Shown here piece by piece: positions 49,854 to 58,316 of a stretch of 64,000 bases of DNA. The notes under the pieces were generated by a model that was given only the letters and a program-made list of their open reading frames with translations, searched no databases and was not told where the DNA came from. The stretch comes from DSUN01 sp035527715. Lineage in GTDB: Bacteria; Planctomycetota; PUPC01; DSUN01. Where the stretch lies: positions 1 to 64,000 of the forward strand of contig DATKZY010000118.1 of the NCBI GenBank assembly GCA_035527715.1, written 5' to 3'. Position 1 is the stretch's first letter. Every line of letters starts with the position of its first letter. A program made the translations under genes and the position numbers.

Positions 49854-51323
49854 ATGGCCGAGAAGCAGTTGACCCGTCGCGAAATGGTTGGGACGCTGGG
49901 GGGGCTGGCACTGGCCGCCGTGTTCCGCGGCTCGCCGGCATTCGCCGCCGAGAGGCCGAACGTCGTGTTCATCATGTCCGACGACCACGCCTCGCACGCG
50001 ATGTCGTGCTACGGCAGCCGGATCAACAAGACGCCGCAGATCGACCGCATCGCCACGGGCGGCATGCGCTTCGAGAACTGCTTCTGCTGCAACTCGATCT
50101 GCGGCCCCTCCCGCGCCGCCATCCTCACGGGAAAGCACAGCCACGTCAACGGCTTCCGCACGAACGGCAACCGCTTCGACGGCAGCCAGCAGACCGTGCC
50201 CAAGCTGCTCAAGGCCGCCGGCTACCAGACCGCTATGATCGGCAAGTGGCATCTCGCCTCCGACCCCACGGGCTTCGACCACTGGAACATCCTCCCCGGC
50301 CAGGGCGCCTACCACAACCCCATGTTCATCGAGATGGGCGAGCGCAAGAAGCACGAGGGCTACGTGACCGACCTCATCACCGACTTCGCGATTGATTGGA
50401 TCACGAAGCGCGACAAGTCGAAGCCCTTCTTCCTCATGTGCCACCACAAGGCCCCGCACCGCAACTGGCAGCCCGACGCCAAGCACGCCAAGCTCTACGA
50501 CGACGCCGACATTCCCGAGCCCGAGACGTTCAACGACGACTACAAGACCCGCGGCACCGCGGCCCGCACGACCACGATGACCATCGAGCACCATCTCACC
50601 AAGGGTGACGTCAAGGCCGACCCGCCCCCCGGCCTCACCGGCCAGGCGCTCAAGAAGTGGAAGTATCAGCGATACATCAAGGACTACCTCCGCTGCATTG
50701 CCTCGGTGGACGACAATGTCGGCCGCCTGCTCGACTTCCTCGACAAGGCGGGCCTGGCCGACGACACGCTCGTGGTCTACACGAGCGACCAGGGCTTCTA
50801 CCTCGGCGACCACGGCTGGTTCGACAAGCGCTTCATGTACGAGGAATCGCTCCGCATGCCCTTCGTCGTCCGCTACCCGCGCGTGATCAAGCCCGGAGCG
50901 GTGAACCGCGACCTGGTGCAGAACATTGACTTCGCCCCGCTGTTCCTCGACGCGGCTGGCCTGCCCACGCCCGACGACATGCACGGCCGCAGTTTCCTGC
51001 CGCTCCTGGGCGGCGAGACGCCCAAGGACTGGCGTTCCTCCATCTACTACCACTACTACGAATACCCCGCGGTCCACAGCGTCAAGCGCCACTACGGCGT
51101 GCGCACGTTGCGGCACAAGCTCATCCACTTCTACCACGATGTGGACGAGTGGGAGCTTTACGACCTCGAGAAGGACCCGCACGAGCTCAACAACGTCTAT
51201 GCCGACCCCGCCTATGCCGTGGTCGTGAAGGAGCTGAAGGCTGAGCTGGACCGGCTCCGCGCCCAGTTCAAGGTGCCGGAGGACAAGGTGCCGCCACCGA
51301 AGGCCGGTCCCAAGAAGAAGTGA
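49854..51323 (+). CDS. Tat-exported type I sulfatase
   Basis: 489 residues. LTRREMVGTLGGLALAAVF is a twin-arginine signal. NVVFIMSDDHASHAMSCYGS opens the core, CNSICGPSRAAILTGK holds the formylglycine motif (Cys83-Gly-Pro-Ser-Arg), AMIGKWHLAS the Lys/His pair, and YTSDQGFYLGDHGWFDKRFM the metal ligands. The C-terminal YHYYEYPAVHSVKRHYGVRT then LRHKLIHF subdomain resembles enzymes acting on N-acetylglucosamine-6-sulfate-type or related glycans, but specificity is not certain. AGAGGA-type site before ATG 49854. Confidence 0.94.
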   Translation: MAEKQLTRREMVGTLGGLALAAVFRGSPAFAAERPNVVFIMSDDHASHAMSCYGSRINKTPQIDRIATGGMRFENCFCCNSICGPSRAAILTGKHSHVNGFRTNGNRFDGSQQTVPKLLKAAGYQTAMIGKWHLASDPTGFDHWNILPGQGAYHNPMFIEMGERKKHEGYVTDLITDFAIDWITKRDKSKPFFLMCHHKAPHRNWQPDAKHAKLYDDADIPEPETFNDDYKTRGTAARTTTMTIEHHLTKGDVKADPPPGLTGQALKKWKYQRYIKDYLRCIASVDDNVGRLLDFLDKAGLADDTLVVYTSDQGFYLGDHGWFDKRFMYEESLRMPFVVRYPRVIKPGAVNRDLVQNIDFAPLFLDAAGLPTPDDMHGRSFLPLLGGETPKDWRSSIYYHYYEYPAVHSVKRHYGVRTLRHKLIHFYHDVDEWELYDLEKDPHELNNVYADPAYAVVVKELKAELDRLRAQFKVPEDKVPPPKAGPKKK

Positions 51324-51396
51324 CCGCCTGCCGACCACGCGGCCCGGGGCTGGCCCGCACTTCCCGCCAGCCCGTGCGGCGCGGCGCCGGAAGCCG

Positions 51397-51524
51397 GTCA
51401 TTCTGAGCGTAGCGAAGCGAAGAATCTCTCGAAGGAGGAAGCTGTCGCGCCGCGAGTACGCTGTGTCAACCGAGTGACCTCCCCTGAGAGATTCTTCGCT
51501 CCGTTGTACTCCGCTCAGAATGAC
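51397..51524. terminator. Imperfect inverted repeat after the sulfatase
   Basis: GTCATTCTGAGCG... (51397-51430) is inverted at 51486-51524, ending CGCTCAGAATGAC; the arms share the AGCGAAGAATCTCTC core with a small insertion in one. The TCATTCTGAGCG motif is a widespread repeat in GC-rich genomes. It sits between convergent genes (sulfatase + and CPBP protease -) and can serve as a bidirectional terminator. Confidence 0.65.
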
Positions 51525-51566
51525 CCATTCCTGGGTGTCTGCCCCAAGCTGGTGGGAGGTGCGGAG

Positions 51567-52304
51567 CTAGCGGCTCAGGGAGACGAGGATGTCGTAGAGC
51601 GCGTGGGTGTAGACGACGATGCCGAGGCCGCGGTAGATGTAGACGGCGGAGAACAGCACGCCCATAGCGAACCGAAAGGCCAGGACGGCCGTGCCCCAGG
51701 CGTCGCCGCACGCGCCCAGGTGGTGGCACAGTGCGAAGGCGAGCGATGAGACGACGATGCTGATGCCGGCCGCCCAGCCGGCCCCGAGGCCGCTCCAGAG
51801 CCTGAGCCCGTAGTAGAGCGCGCCCATCAGCACCACGCGGAAGAGCACCTCCTCGTACACCCCGGCCCCCACGGAGAGCACGAGGTCGCGCGCGATGTCG
51901 CTCCCCGGCCCCGCCGTGCCCATCATCGGGAGCCGGCGCGCGACGAAGCCGCACACGAGACTCATGGCGCCGGCGTAGACGACGCTCTCGATCAGCATCA
52001 GCCCGTACAGCTCGGCATCCACCCGCCGCCCCTCGGTCTGCCGCAGCGCCAGCACGGCCAGGACGGCGATCAGGGCAGCAAAGACCACCGGCTCCGCGGG
52101 GCCGAAGACGTGGAACACCAGGCGGATGATCCCGTGCGCCCAGTTGATCACGTCGGAGCGCAGGATCAGGATTCCCACCTCGTAGCCGATGAGCAGTGGC
52201 AGGATGAAGAGGAAGCCGGTGGCGAAGTGGCGCGAGTCGCGCAGGTAGCTGTGAACGAGCCCCTGGGCGCCGCCTGCCGCAGGCTGGTGTTTACGCTTGG
52301 CCAT
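51567..52304 (-). CDS. CPBP/CAAX-type intramembrane metalloprotease
   Basis: 245 residues with about seven membrane helices. VGAGVYEEVLFRVVLMGAL contains the EExxxR motif, FALCHHLG supplies His, and VYTHALYDILV the last conserved HxxxD/N motif of the CPBP (Abi) family. Such proteases cleave membrane-embedded substrates and include bacteriocin-immunity and prenyl-protein-processing relatives. ATG 52304 (MAKRKHQP) is chosen; the frame extends to 52373 without a good ribosome site. Monocistronic between two convergent or divergent units. Confidence 0.88.
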   Translation of the reverse strand: MAKRKHQPAAGGAQGLVHSYLRDSRHFATGFLFILPLLIGYEVGILILRSDVINWAHGIIRLVFHVFGPAEPVVFAALIAVLAVLALRQTEGRRVDAELYGLMLIESVVYAGAMSLVCGFVARRLPMMGTAGPGSDIARDLVLSVGAGVYEEVLFRVVLMGALYYGLRLWSGLGAGWAAGISIVVSSLAFALCHHLGACGDAWGTAVLAFRFAMGVLFSAVYIYRGLGIVVYTHALYDILVSLSR

Positions 52305-52457
52305 GCACGCACGCAACGGGTCGGGGAGTGCCATTCGGCGGGGAAGCGGGCCGCGGTTCGGCGACCGCCACACAGAGTATACGCGGCGCCCCCTCCGCTG
52401 TCAATGCCGCAATCCTGAGCCTGGGCGAGGGGGGCCGCGGGCCGCTGCCCGTCCGGG

Positions 52458-54407
52458 TCACTTTGGTGAGGGGGCGGAGGGGGCGGCCTTCGGCTCGGGG
52501 GCCTTGGCGGGCGGCGGGGCAGCCTTCGGGGTCTCCTTGGGGGGCTCGGCCGGGGGCGGTTCGGGCATCAGGGCCTCGCCGGTGAGCTTCCTGATGGCGT
52601 CGGCGGCAGCCTTGCGCAGGGCCGGGTCCTTCGCCTTCTCGAAGAGGGGGCGGATGACGGGGGCCGTCTCCTTCGCGTCGAGGAGGGCGAGGGTCTCGAT
52701 GAGAGCGGTCTGGTAGCGCCAGGTGGCGGGGGACTCCTCCTTGTCCTGGACCTTCAGGGCCTCGGCGATCCCCCGGGCAACGGCCTTGGGGTCAATGAGC
52801 TTCCAGGCGTCGGCGAACTTCGCGCGCGGGGCGGCGGCCAGGGTGCAGCAGGCGCGCGCCGCCGTGTCGTAGACGACCGGGAACGATGCCCTGGTGAGCG
52901 GCACCAGCGCGGGAAGGGCGACCGGGTCGCCGATCTCCGACAAGGCGTTGATGGCGCACGACTTGACGTAGAACTCCTGGTCCTTGAGGGTCTCGATGAG
53001 GCCGCGGACGGCGGCCCGATGGCCGATGCGGCCCAGCTCCTTGGCCGCACGCGAGCGAACCGTCCAGTCCTTTGGGTTGGTCAGGTCCTGGAGGAGTCGG
53101 GCGACGTTGGGCGGGGCCTCCCACTGGCCGAGGTATTTGGCGAGGTCGAGCGTGGGCTTGCGTTCGCCGGCCTTGATCTCGGCGAGCATGCGACCGCGGT
53201 CCTCGCGGGCCTCGGGGGCGTCGTACTGGGTGAGCTCGGCGACGACGCGGCGGCTGGCCTCGATGTCGCCCTTGTCGAGGGCCTGGCGGAAGCGGCGGGC
53301 GTGGTCGTCGCGGATGCGGCCGAGCTCCTCGTGGAGGGCCTTCTGGGCCGCCTGGACCTTTTCGCTCTCTGGGGTGCCGAGATGGGCGGCGAGGAACTGC
53401 CGGCAGGCGCCGAAGGCGTCGCCGTAGCGCCGGGCGGCTTTCAGCTTGTCGAGCTCGGTGGCGAACACGGGGTACGCCGCGGCCGCGAGCTGGGCCGCGG
53501 TGCGCTCTGCCGCCTTGGCCTTGGGGACCTCCGTCGGCGGCGGGACGGGCTCCTTGGGCGCCGGTGTGGGCGGCGGGGCGACGGCGATGGCCTTCGTGGG
53601 CGGGGTCGGCTCCTTGGGGGCCGGCGCCTTCTCCGCGGGCTCCTTGGCGGCGGGCCGCCCTTTCACGGGGGCTGGCCGGGGGGTCGCCCCCTCGGTGCCG
53701 GGCGTGGGCGGCCGCAGGGCGTCGGCCAACGCCTTGGGCATGCGGGAGGTGCTGGGCGCGGCCGCCCTGGCGGCCGCCAGGCGCTGCTGCTCGGCCTCGA
53801 GCGCCGCGATCTGGGTGCGCACGGCTCGCAACTCGTCGCGCAGCTCGCGCACGACCTCGGCATTGGGGTCGGCCTTCGCGGGCGCGGCCGGGGTGGGCGC
53901 GGGGGCCTGCGCGGCACCCGTCTGCGACCCGCGCGTGGCGAGGGCATAGAAGAGCGAGAGCACGAGGAACACCGAGGCGCTGAGGAGGCAGCCGACCCAG
54001 AAGCGGAGCTGGGAGTTCTGGCGGCTGAAGGCATCGAGGTCGCGGGCCTCGCGGGTGAGCGAGGCGCCGCAGTAGCGGCACTTGAGGGCGTCGGCGAGCA
54101 GGGCAGCGCCGCAGTAGGGGCAGGCCTTCGTGGCGGGGCGCGTGCGCGGGTGTTGCGGGGCCGCCGACTTGGCCGCCTGAGGCGTCGGCTGGAGCGGGGC
54201 GCCGCACTTGCGGCACTGGTAGCCCGTGCCCGTGTAGAGCGGGGTGTCCCTCGTGCCGCACTGGGGACAGGGGACCGGCCCGACTCGGCGCATCCTGGCC
54301 ACACACTCGCCGCAGTAAAGGCGCCCCCCGATGTGCTTGAAGTGGCCGCGCTCGATGTCCTCGAGCGACAGCCCCTTGTGGCACGACACGCAGACCGGAT
54401 TGTCCAC
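52458..54407 (-). CDS. Membrane protein with three zinc ribbons, coiled coil and HEAT repeats
   Basis: 649 residues. Zinc-ribbon pairs run CVSC/CGEC, CPQC/CRKC and CPYCGAAL/CRYCGASL in residues 1-120. One membrane helix follows (~137-160, FWVGCLLSASVFLVLSLFYA). Then come a coiled coil (~185-220), a long Pro/Ala/Lys-rich linker, and HEAT-like repeats (~460-620; RSRAAKELGRIGHRAAVRGL; SCAINALSEIGDPVALPALV). It probably senses or scaffolds something at the membrane; there is no enzymatic motif. GTG 54407 follows AAGGAA by 7 bp and lies downstream of a consensus promoter. The frame open to 54551 starts upstream of that promoter. Confidence 0.8.
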   Translation of the reverse strand: MDNPVCVSCHKGLSLEDIERGHFKHIGGRLYCGECVARMRRVGPVPCPQCGTRDTPLYTGTGYQCRKCGAPLQPTPQAAKSAAPQHPRTRPATKACPYCGAALLADALKCRYCGASLTREARDLDAFSRQNSQLRFWVGCLLSASVFLVLSLFYALATRGSQTGAAQAPAPTPAAPAKADPNAEVVRELRDELRAVRTQIAALEAEQQRLAAARAAAPSTSRMPKALADALRPPTPGTEGATPRPAPVKGRPAAKEPAEKAPAPKEPTPPTKAIAVAPPPTPAPKEPVPPPTEVPKAKAAERTAAQLAAAAYPVFATELDKLKAARRYGDAFGACRQFLAAHLGTPESEKVQAAQKALHEELGRIRDDHARRFRQALDKGDIEASRRVVAELTQYDAPEAREDRGRMLAEIKAGERKPTLDLAKYLGQWEAPPNVARLLQDLTNPKDWTVRSRAAKELGRIGHRAAVRGLIETLKDQEFYVKSCAINALSEIGDPVALPALVPLTRASFPVVYDTAARACCTLAAAPRAKFADAWKLIDPKAVARGIAEALKVQDKEESPATWRYQTALIETLALLDAKETAPVIRPLFEKAKDPALRKAAADAIRKLTGEALMPEPPPAEPPKETPKAAPPPAKAPEPKAAPSAPSPK

Positions 54408-54446
54408 AGCAGGGTTCCTTCCTGGGGCGCCAATCGGGCATCCTGC

Positions 54447-54475
54447 ATTATAGAACGCCCGGAGCGGGAAGTCAA
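54447..54475 (-). promoter_or_regulatory. Consensus promoter for the zinc-ribbon/HEAT gene (TTGACT-17-TATAAT)
   Basis: Minus-strand TTGACT (54470-54475) and a perfect TATAAT (54447-54452) with a 17-bp spacer. Transcription begins about 54440, which fixes the start codon at GTG 54407. Confidence 0.72.
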
Positions 54476-54541
54476 ACGGGCCACGGGCGGGAGCCTGGTT
54501 GCTCCCCCAGCGGCTCCAGCCTGGATTGGGCCGGAAAGCGC

Positions 54542-54570
54542 TTGAAATCACAATATGTGCGTGCTACAAT
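54542..54570 (+). promoter_or_regulatory. Promoter of the topoisomerase VI operon (TTGAAA-17-TACAAT)
   Basis: TTGAAA at 54542-54547 and TACAAT at 54565-54570, spacer 17 bp, giving a ~100-nt leader before ATG 54678. Divergent from 54447-54475. Confidence 0.62.
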
Positions 54571-54677
54571 GCCGTCGCACCAAATGGCTAGTGGTTCGCC
54601 GTCCCCGCTCTGCGGCAGCACGGCCAAGGATGGTGTCCCCGTAACAGCCGGTCTGAGTGGAACCGCGCGAGGAACCC

Positions 54678-56336
54678 ATGCCACAGGAACTGGCGCAACG
54701 CACCCTGGAGTTCACCGCCGCGTCGCTGCCGACGGGGCTGGGCAAGGCGCCCGAGAGCAGCGGCACGCGCGCCGCACCAACGAGGCAACGTGCCACCGCC
54801 GTTGAACTTGCGAAGCAGCAGCGCGAGATCTCCGTCTCCGAGTTTTTCACCAAGAACCGCCATCTGCTGGGCTTCGACAACCCGCGAAAGGCGCTCCTTA
54901 CGGCGATCAAGGAGGCGGTGGACAACAGCCTCGACGCCTGTGAGGAGGCCGGCATCCTGCCCGACATCAAGGTCATGGTCAAAGAGGTGCGCAAGGAGGA
55001 GCGCTACCGCGTGATCGTGGAGGACAACGGCCCCGGCATCGTGGCCAAGCACGTGCCCCGGGTGTTCGGCAAACTGCTGTATGGCTCGAAGTTCCACCGC
55101 CTCAAGATGTCGCGGGGCCAGCAGGGCATCGGCATCTCGGCGGCGGCCATGTACGGCCAGCTCACGACGGGCCAGCCCGCCGTGATCCTCTCGAAGATCG
55201 GCCGGGGCAAGCCGGCCATGCGCTACGAGCTGATGATTGACACGAAGAAGAACGAGCCGCGCGTCATCAGCGAGGGCGAGTGCGAGTGGAACGGCGACCA
55301 CGGGACCCGCGTGGAGATCGAGCTGGAGGCCCGGTATCAGCGCGGCCGCCAGTCGGTGGATGCCTACCTCGAGCAGACGGCCATCACGAACCCCCACGTG
55401 CGGATGCTGTACACCGCGCCCGACGGGGACCCGCGCGAGTTCCCGCGCGTCACCACCGAGCTGCCGCCCGAGCCCAAGACCATCAAGCCGCACCCCCACG
55501 GCATCGAGCTGGGCATGCTCATGGCCATGCTGGAGAGCACTAAGTCCAGAAACGTCAAGGGCTTCCTCACCCACGAGTTCTCGCGCGTGTCGTCGCGCGT
55601 GGCCGACCAGGTGCTCGAGATGGCCAAGCTCGAGGCCAACGCCCGGCCGTCCCGCGTCGCCCGGCAGGAGGCCGAGACGCTCTTCAAGGCCATCCAGTCG
55701 GTCAAGATCATGTGTCCCCCCACCGACTGCGTCGTGCCGATCGGCGAGGAGCTGCTGCTCAAGGGCGTGAAGAAGGAGCTCGAGGGCGACTTCTACACGG
55801 CCGTTTCGCGCCCGCCCGCCGTCTACCGCGGCAACCCGTTCGTCATCGAGGCCGCCGCGGCCTACGGCGGCAAGATCCCCGACGAGGGGCCGATCCGCCT
55901 CTACCGGTTCGCCAACCGCGTGCCGCTCCTCTACCAGCAGTCGGCCTGCGCCATCACGCGCGCCCTCAGCTCCATCTCGTGGCGGCCCTACGGCCTCTCC
56001 CAGTCCAGCGGCTCGCTGCCCGTCGGCGCCGCCATCGTGGTCGTGCACATGGCCAGCGTGTGGGTGCCCTTCACCTCCGAGAGCAAGGAGGCGATCGCGC
56101 ACTACCCCGAGATCATCAAGGAGATCAAGCTGGCGCTCCAGGCCTGCGGGCGCAAGATGTCGCTGCACATCAAGCGCCGCCGCCGCGAGGCCGAGGCCGA
56201 GCGCAAGCGCTCCTACATCGAGAAGTACATCCCCCACATCGGCATCGGGCTGCGCGAAATCCTCGCCCTCAGCCAGCGCGAGGAGCAGGGCATCGTCGAG
56301 AAGCTGACCGAGATGCTGCATAAGAGCAGGAAATGA
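54678..56336 (+). CDS. top6B: DNA topoisomerase VI subunit B (ATPase)
   Basis: 552 residues, normal family size. The GHKL ATPase fold shows the N-box LLTAIKEAVDNSLDACEEAG (Glu79-Asn83), DNGPG (116-120) and GQQGIGISAAAMYGQ (147-161). The transducer domain (~240-480) includes FTSESKEAI and HYPEIIKEIKLALQACGRK. It powers strand passage with the Top6A subunit, relaxing or decatenating DNA through a double-strand break. ATG 54678 has GAGGAA just upstream; a GTG at 54657 is possible. Topo VI is mainly archaeal and plant, and is patchy in bacteria. It heads an operon with top6A. Confidence 0.96.
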   Translation: MPQELAQRTLEFTAASLPTGLGKAPESSGTRAAPTRQRATAVELAKQQREISVSEFFTKNRHLLGFDNPRKALLTAIKEAVDNSLDACEEAGILPDIKVMVKEVRKEERYRVIVEDNGPGIVAKHVPRVFGKLLYGSKFHRLKMSRGQQGIGISAAAMYGQLTTGQPAVILSKIGRGKPAMRYELMIDTKKNEPRVISEGECEWNGDHGTRVEIELEARYQRGRQSVDAYLEQTAITNPHVRMLYTAPDGDPREFPRVTTELPPEPKTIKPHPHGIELGMLMAMLESTKSRNVKGFLTHEFSRVSSRVADQVLEMAKLEANARPSRVARQEAETLFKAIQSVKIMCPPTDCVVPIGEELLLKGVKKELEGDFYTAVSRPPAVYRGNPFVIEAAAAYGGKIPDEGPIRLYRFANRVPLLYQQSACAITRALSSISWRPYGLSQSSGSLPVGAAIVVVHMASVWVPFTSESKEAIAHYPEIIKEIKLALQACGRKMSLHIKRRRREAEAERKRSYIEKYIPHIGIGLREILALSQREEQGIVEKLTEMLHKSRK

Positions 56337-56340
56337 GGAC

Positions 56341-56407
56341 ATGACGCGTGACGCGTGACAAGAGCCGAGCTGCTCTCCTTCTTCTCACGCGTCACGGGTC
56401 ACGCGTC
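56341..56407. repeat. ACGCGT-rich inverted repeat between top6B and top6A
   Basis: ATGACGCGTGACGCGTGAC at 56341-56359 is inverted at 56384-56407 (TCACGCGTCACGGG...). It leaves only short spacer DNA and could form a hairpin within the operon transcript. Related TCACGCATCACG units recur at 57817-57872. Confidence 0.7.
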
Positions 56408-56422
56408 CGGAGACTATCCTGA

Positions 56423-57544
56423 ATGGCAAAGAAAGCTCGGAAGAAGGCCCCGAGGCGCGACAGCGCGAAGGCCCTCACGCGCATGGTCGAGGTCGCGCGC
56501 GAGATTCACAGCGACATCCGCCGCGAGAAGAAGCCGCACATGAAGTTCCCCATCCGCGCCCTGTCCAACGTGCGCTACGACACGCACACCGGCGCCTTCA
56601 AGATGCGGGGCCGCACCTCGCGCCGCGACTTCGCCTACACCACCGTCAAGACCTTCGCCCAGTCCATCCGCATGCTCGCGCTCTCCAAGGCCGTCGTCGA
56701 GGACGACGATATCATCAACAAGCGAGAAGCCTACTACCGCTCGAAGTCCTGGGCCGAGGCCGCCTTCCACGAGCAGCCCGAGTCCGACACGGTGATGGAC
56801 GACCTGGAGGCGCTGCTGGGCTTCAACCGCGAGAAGATCGGCTTCATCCCCGACGAGCACGGCGGCAGCGTGGCCGGCCGCCTCGTCGTCGTGGACGAGG
56901 ATCCCGCCACCGGCGAGGACATCGAGATTGACTGCACCCGCTTCGGCACAGGGGCCTACAGCGTGCCCCCGCAGGTCGAGCAGCTCACCTTCCACACCAG
57001 CGCCAGATTCATCCTCGTCATCGAAACCACCGCCATGTTCCAGCGCCTCGTCAAGCACGCCTTCTGGGACACGGCGAACTGCGTCCTCATCGCCATGGGC
57101 GGCGTGCCCACGCGCGCCTGCCGCCGCTTCATCCGCCGCCTCTCCGACGCCCACAAGATGCCCGTCTACGCCTTCACCGACGGCGACCCCTACGGCTACG
57201 CCAACATCTACCGCACCCTCAAGGTCGGCTCGGGCAATGCCGCCCACCTCAACGAATTCTTCTGCGTCCCCTGCGTCCACTACCTCGGCGTCACGCCGCA
57301 GGACATCGTTGACTACAACCTGCCCACCCAGCCGCTGAAGGACATAGACATCAAGCGGGCCAAGGACGCGCTGAAGAACGACCCCTTCTTCCAGCACCAC
57401 AAGGAGTGGCAGAAGGCCATTGACCAGATGCTCAAGATGAAGGTGCGTGTCGAGCAGCAGGCGTTCGCCGCCCACAGCCTCAACTTCGTCGTCGAAAAGT
57501 ACCTGCCCGAGAAGCTCAAGAACACCAAGAAGTTCCTGCCGTGA
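56423..57544 (+). CDS. top6A: DNA topoisomerase VI subunit A (Spo11-like catalytic subunit)
   Basis: 373 residues. NKREAYYRSKSW holds the active tyrosine (Tyr104 or Tyr105) in the CAP-like domain. The Toprim domain gives VIETTAMFQRL (metal-binding Glu) and YAFTDGDPYGYANIYRTL (DxD). The N-terminus is basic. It forms the DNA-gated break with Top6B. It begins 87 bp after top6B across a palindromic spacer, so the two are probably co-transcribed but not translationally coupled. Confidence 0.96.
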   Translation: MAKKARKKAPRRDSAKALTRMVEVAREIHSDIRREKKPHMKFPIRALSNVRYDTHTGAFKMRGRTSRRDFAYTTVKTFAQSIRMLALSKAVVEDDDIINKREAYYRSKSWAEAAFHEQPESDTVMDDLEALLGFNREKIGFIPDEHGGSVAGRLVVVDEDPATGEDIEIDCTRFGTGAYSVPPQVEQLTFHTSARFILVIETTAMFQRLVKHAFWDTANCVLIAMGGVPTRACRRFIRRLSDAHKMPVYAFTDGDPYGYANIYRTLKVGSGNAAHLNEFFCVPCVHYLGVTPQDIVDYNLPTQPLKDIDIKRAKDALKNDPFFQHHKEWQKAIDQMLKMKVRVEQQAFAAHSLNFVVEKYLPEKLKNTKKFLP

Positions 57545-57561
57545 GAACGAAAGGAGAGAAG

Positions 57562-57795
57562 ATGAACAGATCCCGACTCATCGCCGCCCTTCGCATTCTC
57601 ACCCTGTTGATGATGGGGTGTTCCATACTGGCCCTGGCCGTCGCGAGGGACCTCGCGCTGGGAGCGATGTCGCTGGCGCTCGCCTTGTTCATTCGCCAGA
57701 ACGAGCTGGTGACGCGCATCGGGCAGTTGGAGAGGGGCAGGGAGGCCGGCGCGCAGCCCTCGACCCCGGCCCCAGACCCTGGCCCCAAGGACTGA
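57562..57795 (+). CDS. Small membrane protein
   Basis: 77 residues. A hydrophobic N-terminal half (LRILTLLMMGCSILALAVAR and LALGAMSLALALFI) gives two short membrane segments, followed by a charged helix and a Pro/Ala-rich tail. AAGGAG precedes ATG 57562 well. It lies 17 bp after top6A. No family recognised; its role, if any, with the topoisomerase is unknown. Confidence 0.65.
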   Translation: MNRSRLIAALRILTLLMMGCSILALAVARDLALGAMSLALALFIRQNELVTRIGQLERGREAGAQPSTPAPDPGPKD

Positions 57796-57816
57796 CCGGG
57801 CGGAGTCGTTCGTCCT

Positions 57817-57872
57817 TTCACGCATCACGTTCCACGCGTCACCCTTCACGCATCACGTCTCACGTTTCACGT
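57817..57872 (+). repeat. Short tandem TCACG-unit array
   Basis: TTCACGCATCACG occurs twice, with TTCCACGCGTCACCC, TCTCACG and TTTCACG between and after. It fills the space before the 84-residue gene and resembles the repeat between top6B and top6A. Confidence 0.7.
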
Positions 57873-57887
57873 TACCGGATCTGATCC

Positions 57888-58142
57888 ATGCCCGACTACA
57901 CTCCTCACCAACGCGGCATCATCAAGCGCTACTACGAGCACAGGTCCGACCTCATGCTCCAGAAGCTCGGCGAGCTGGTGTCGGACATCATGGTGACCGA
58001 CGACGAGAAGAAGCGGAAACGCCTCTGGGCGAAGGCCGAGGCCGCGCTCAAGAACCTCAAAGTCCCCTCCTGGCGCATCGCCAAGATCCTCGAATCCCAG
58101 GACGCCAACCTCCTCGCCGAGGTGGTGAAGGACTTCTTCTGA
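57888..58142 (+). CDS. Small conserved-looking helical protein
   Basis: 84 residues, charged and helical: IIKRYYEHRSDLMLQKLGEL then DDEKKRKRLWAKAEAALKNL and WRIAKILESQDANLLAEVVK. No known domain. The Trp/Lys-rich helices resemble small proteins sometimes found beside topoisomerase VI genes in planctomycete genomes; I recall this pattern but cannot verify it. It follows top6A and a repeat array, so it may belong to the same transcript. Confidence 0.72.
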   Translation: MPDYTPHQRGIIKRYYEHRSDLMLQKLGELVSDIMVTDDEKKRKRLWAKAEAALKNLKVPSWRIAKILESQDANLLAEVVKDFF

Positions 58143-58255
58143 GGGAATCAGGCCAAGCCTCGACTTCGCTCGGCATGACGGGAATCGAGAACGGCATGGC
58201 GTGCAGGAGTGCGCGCGATCCCGGTGGCTCTGCACGCGAACAGGGGAAACAGTGT

Positions 58256-58283
58256 TTGACGTGCGGCTCGCCGTGGGTATGAT
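58256..58283 (+). promoter_or_regulatory. Promoter for the ankyrin lipoprotein (TTGACG-16-TATGAT)
   Basis: TTGACG at 58256-58261 and TATGAT at 58278-58283, spacer 16 bp. AAGGAGGA at 58303-58310 and ATG 58317 follow. Confidence 0.6.
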
Positions 58284-58316
58284 ACTGGTGTCGCGCAAGA
58301 ACAAGGAGGATAGCCG

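Noticed and set aside
56341..57872. ACGCGT/TCACG repeats in the topoisomerase operon as a CRISPR array
   Set aside because: The units are short, irregular and directly adjoining, without unique spacers of constant length.
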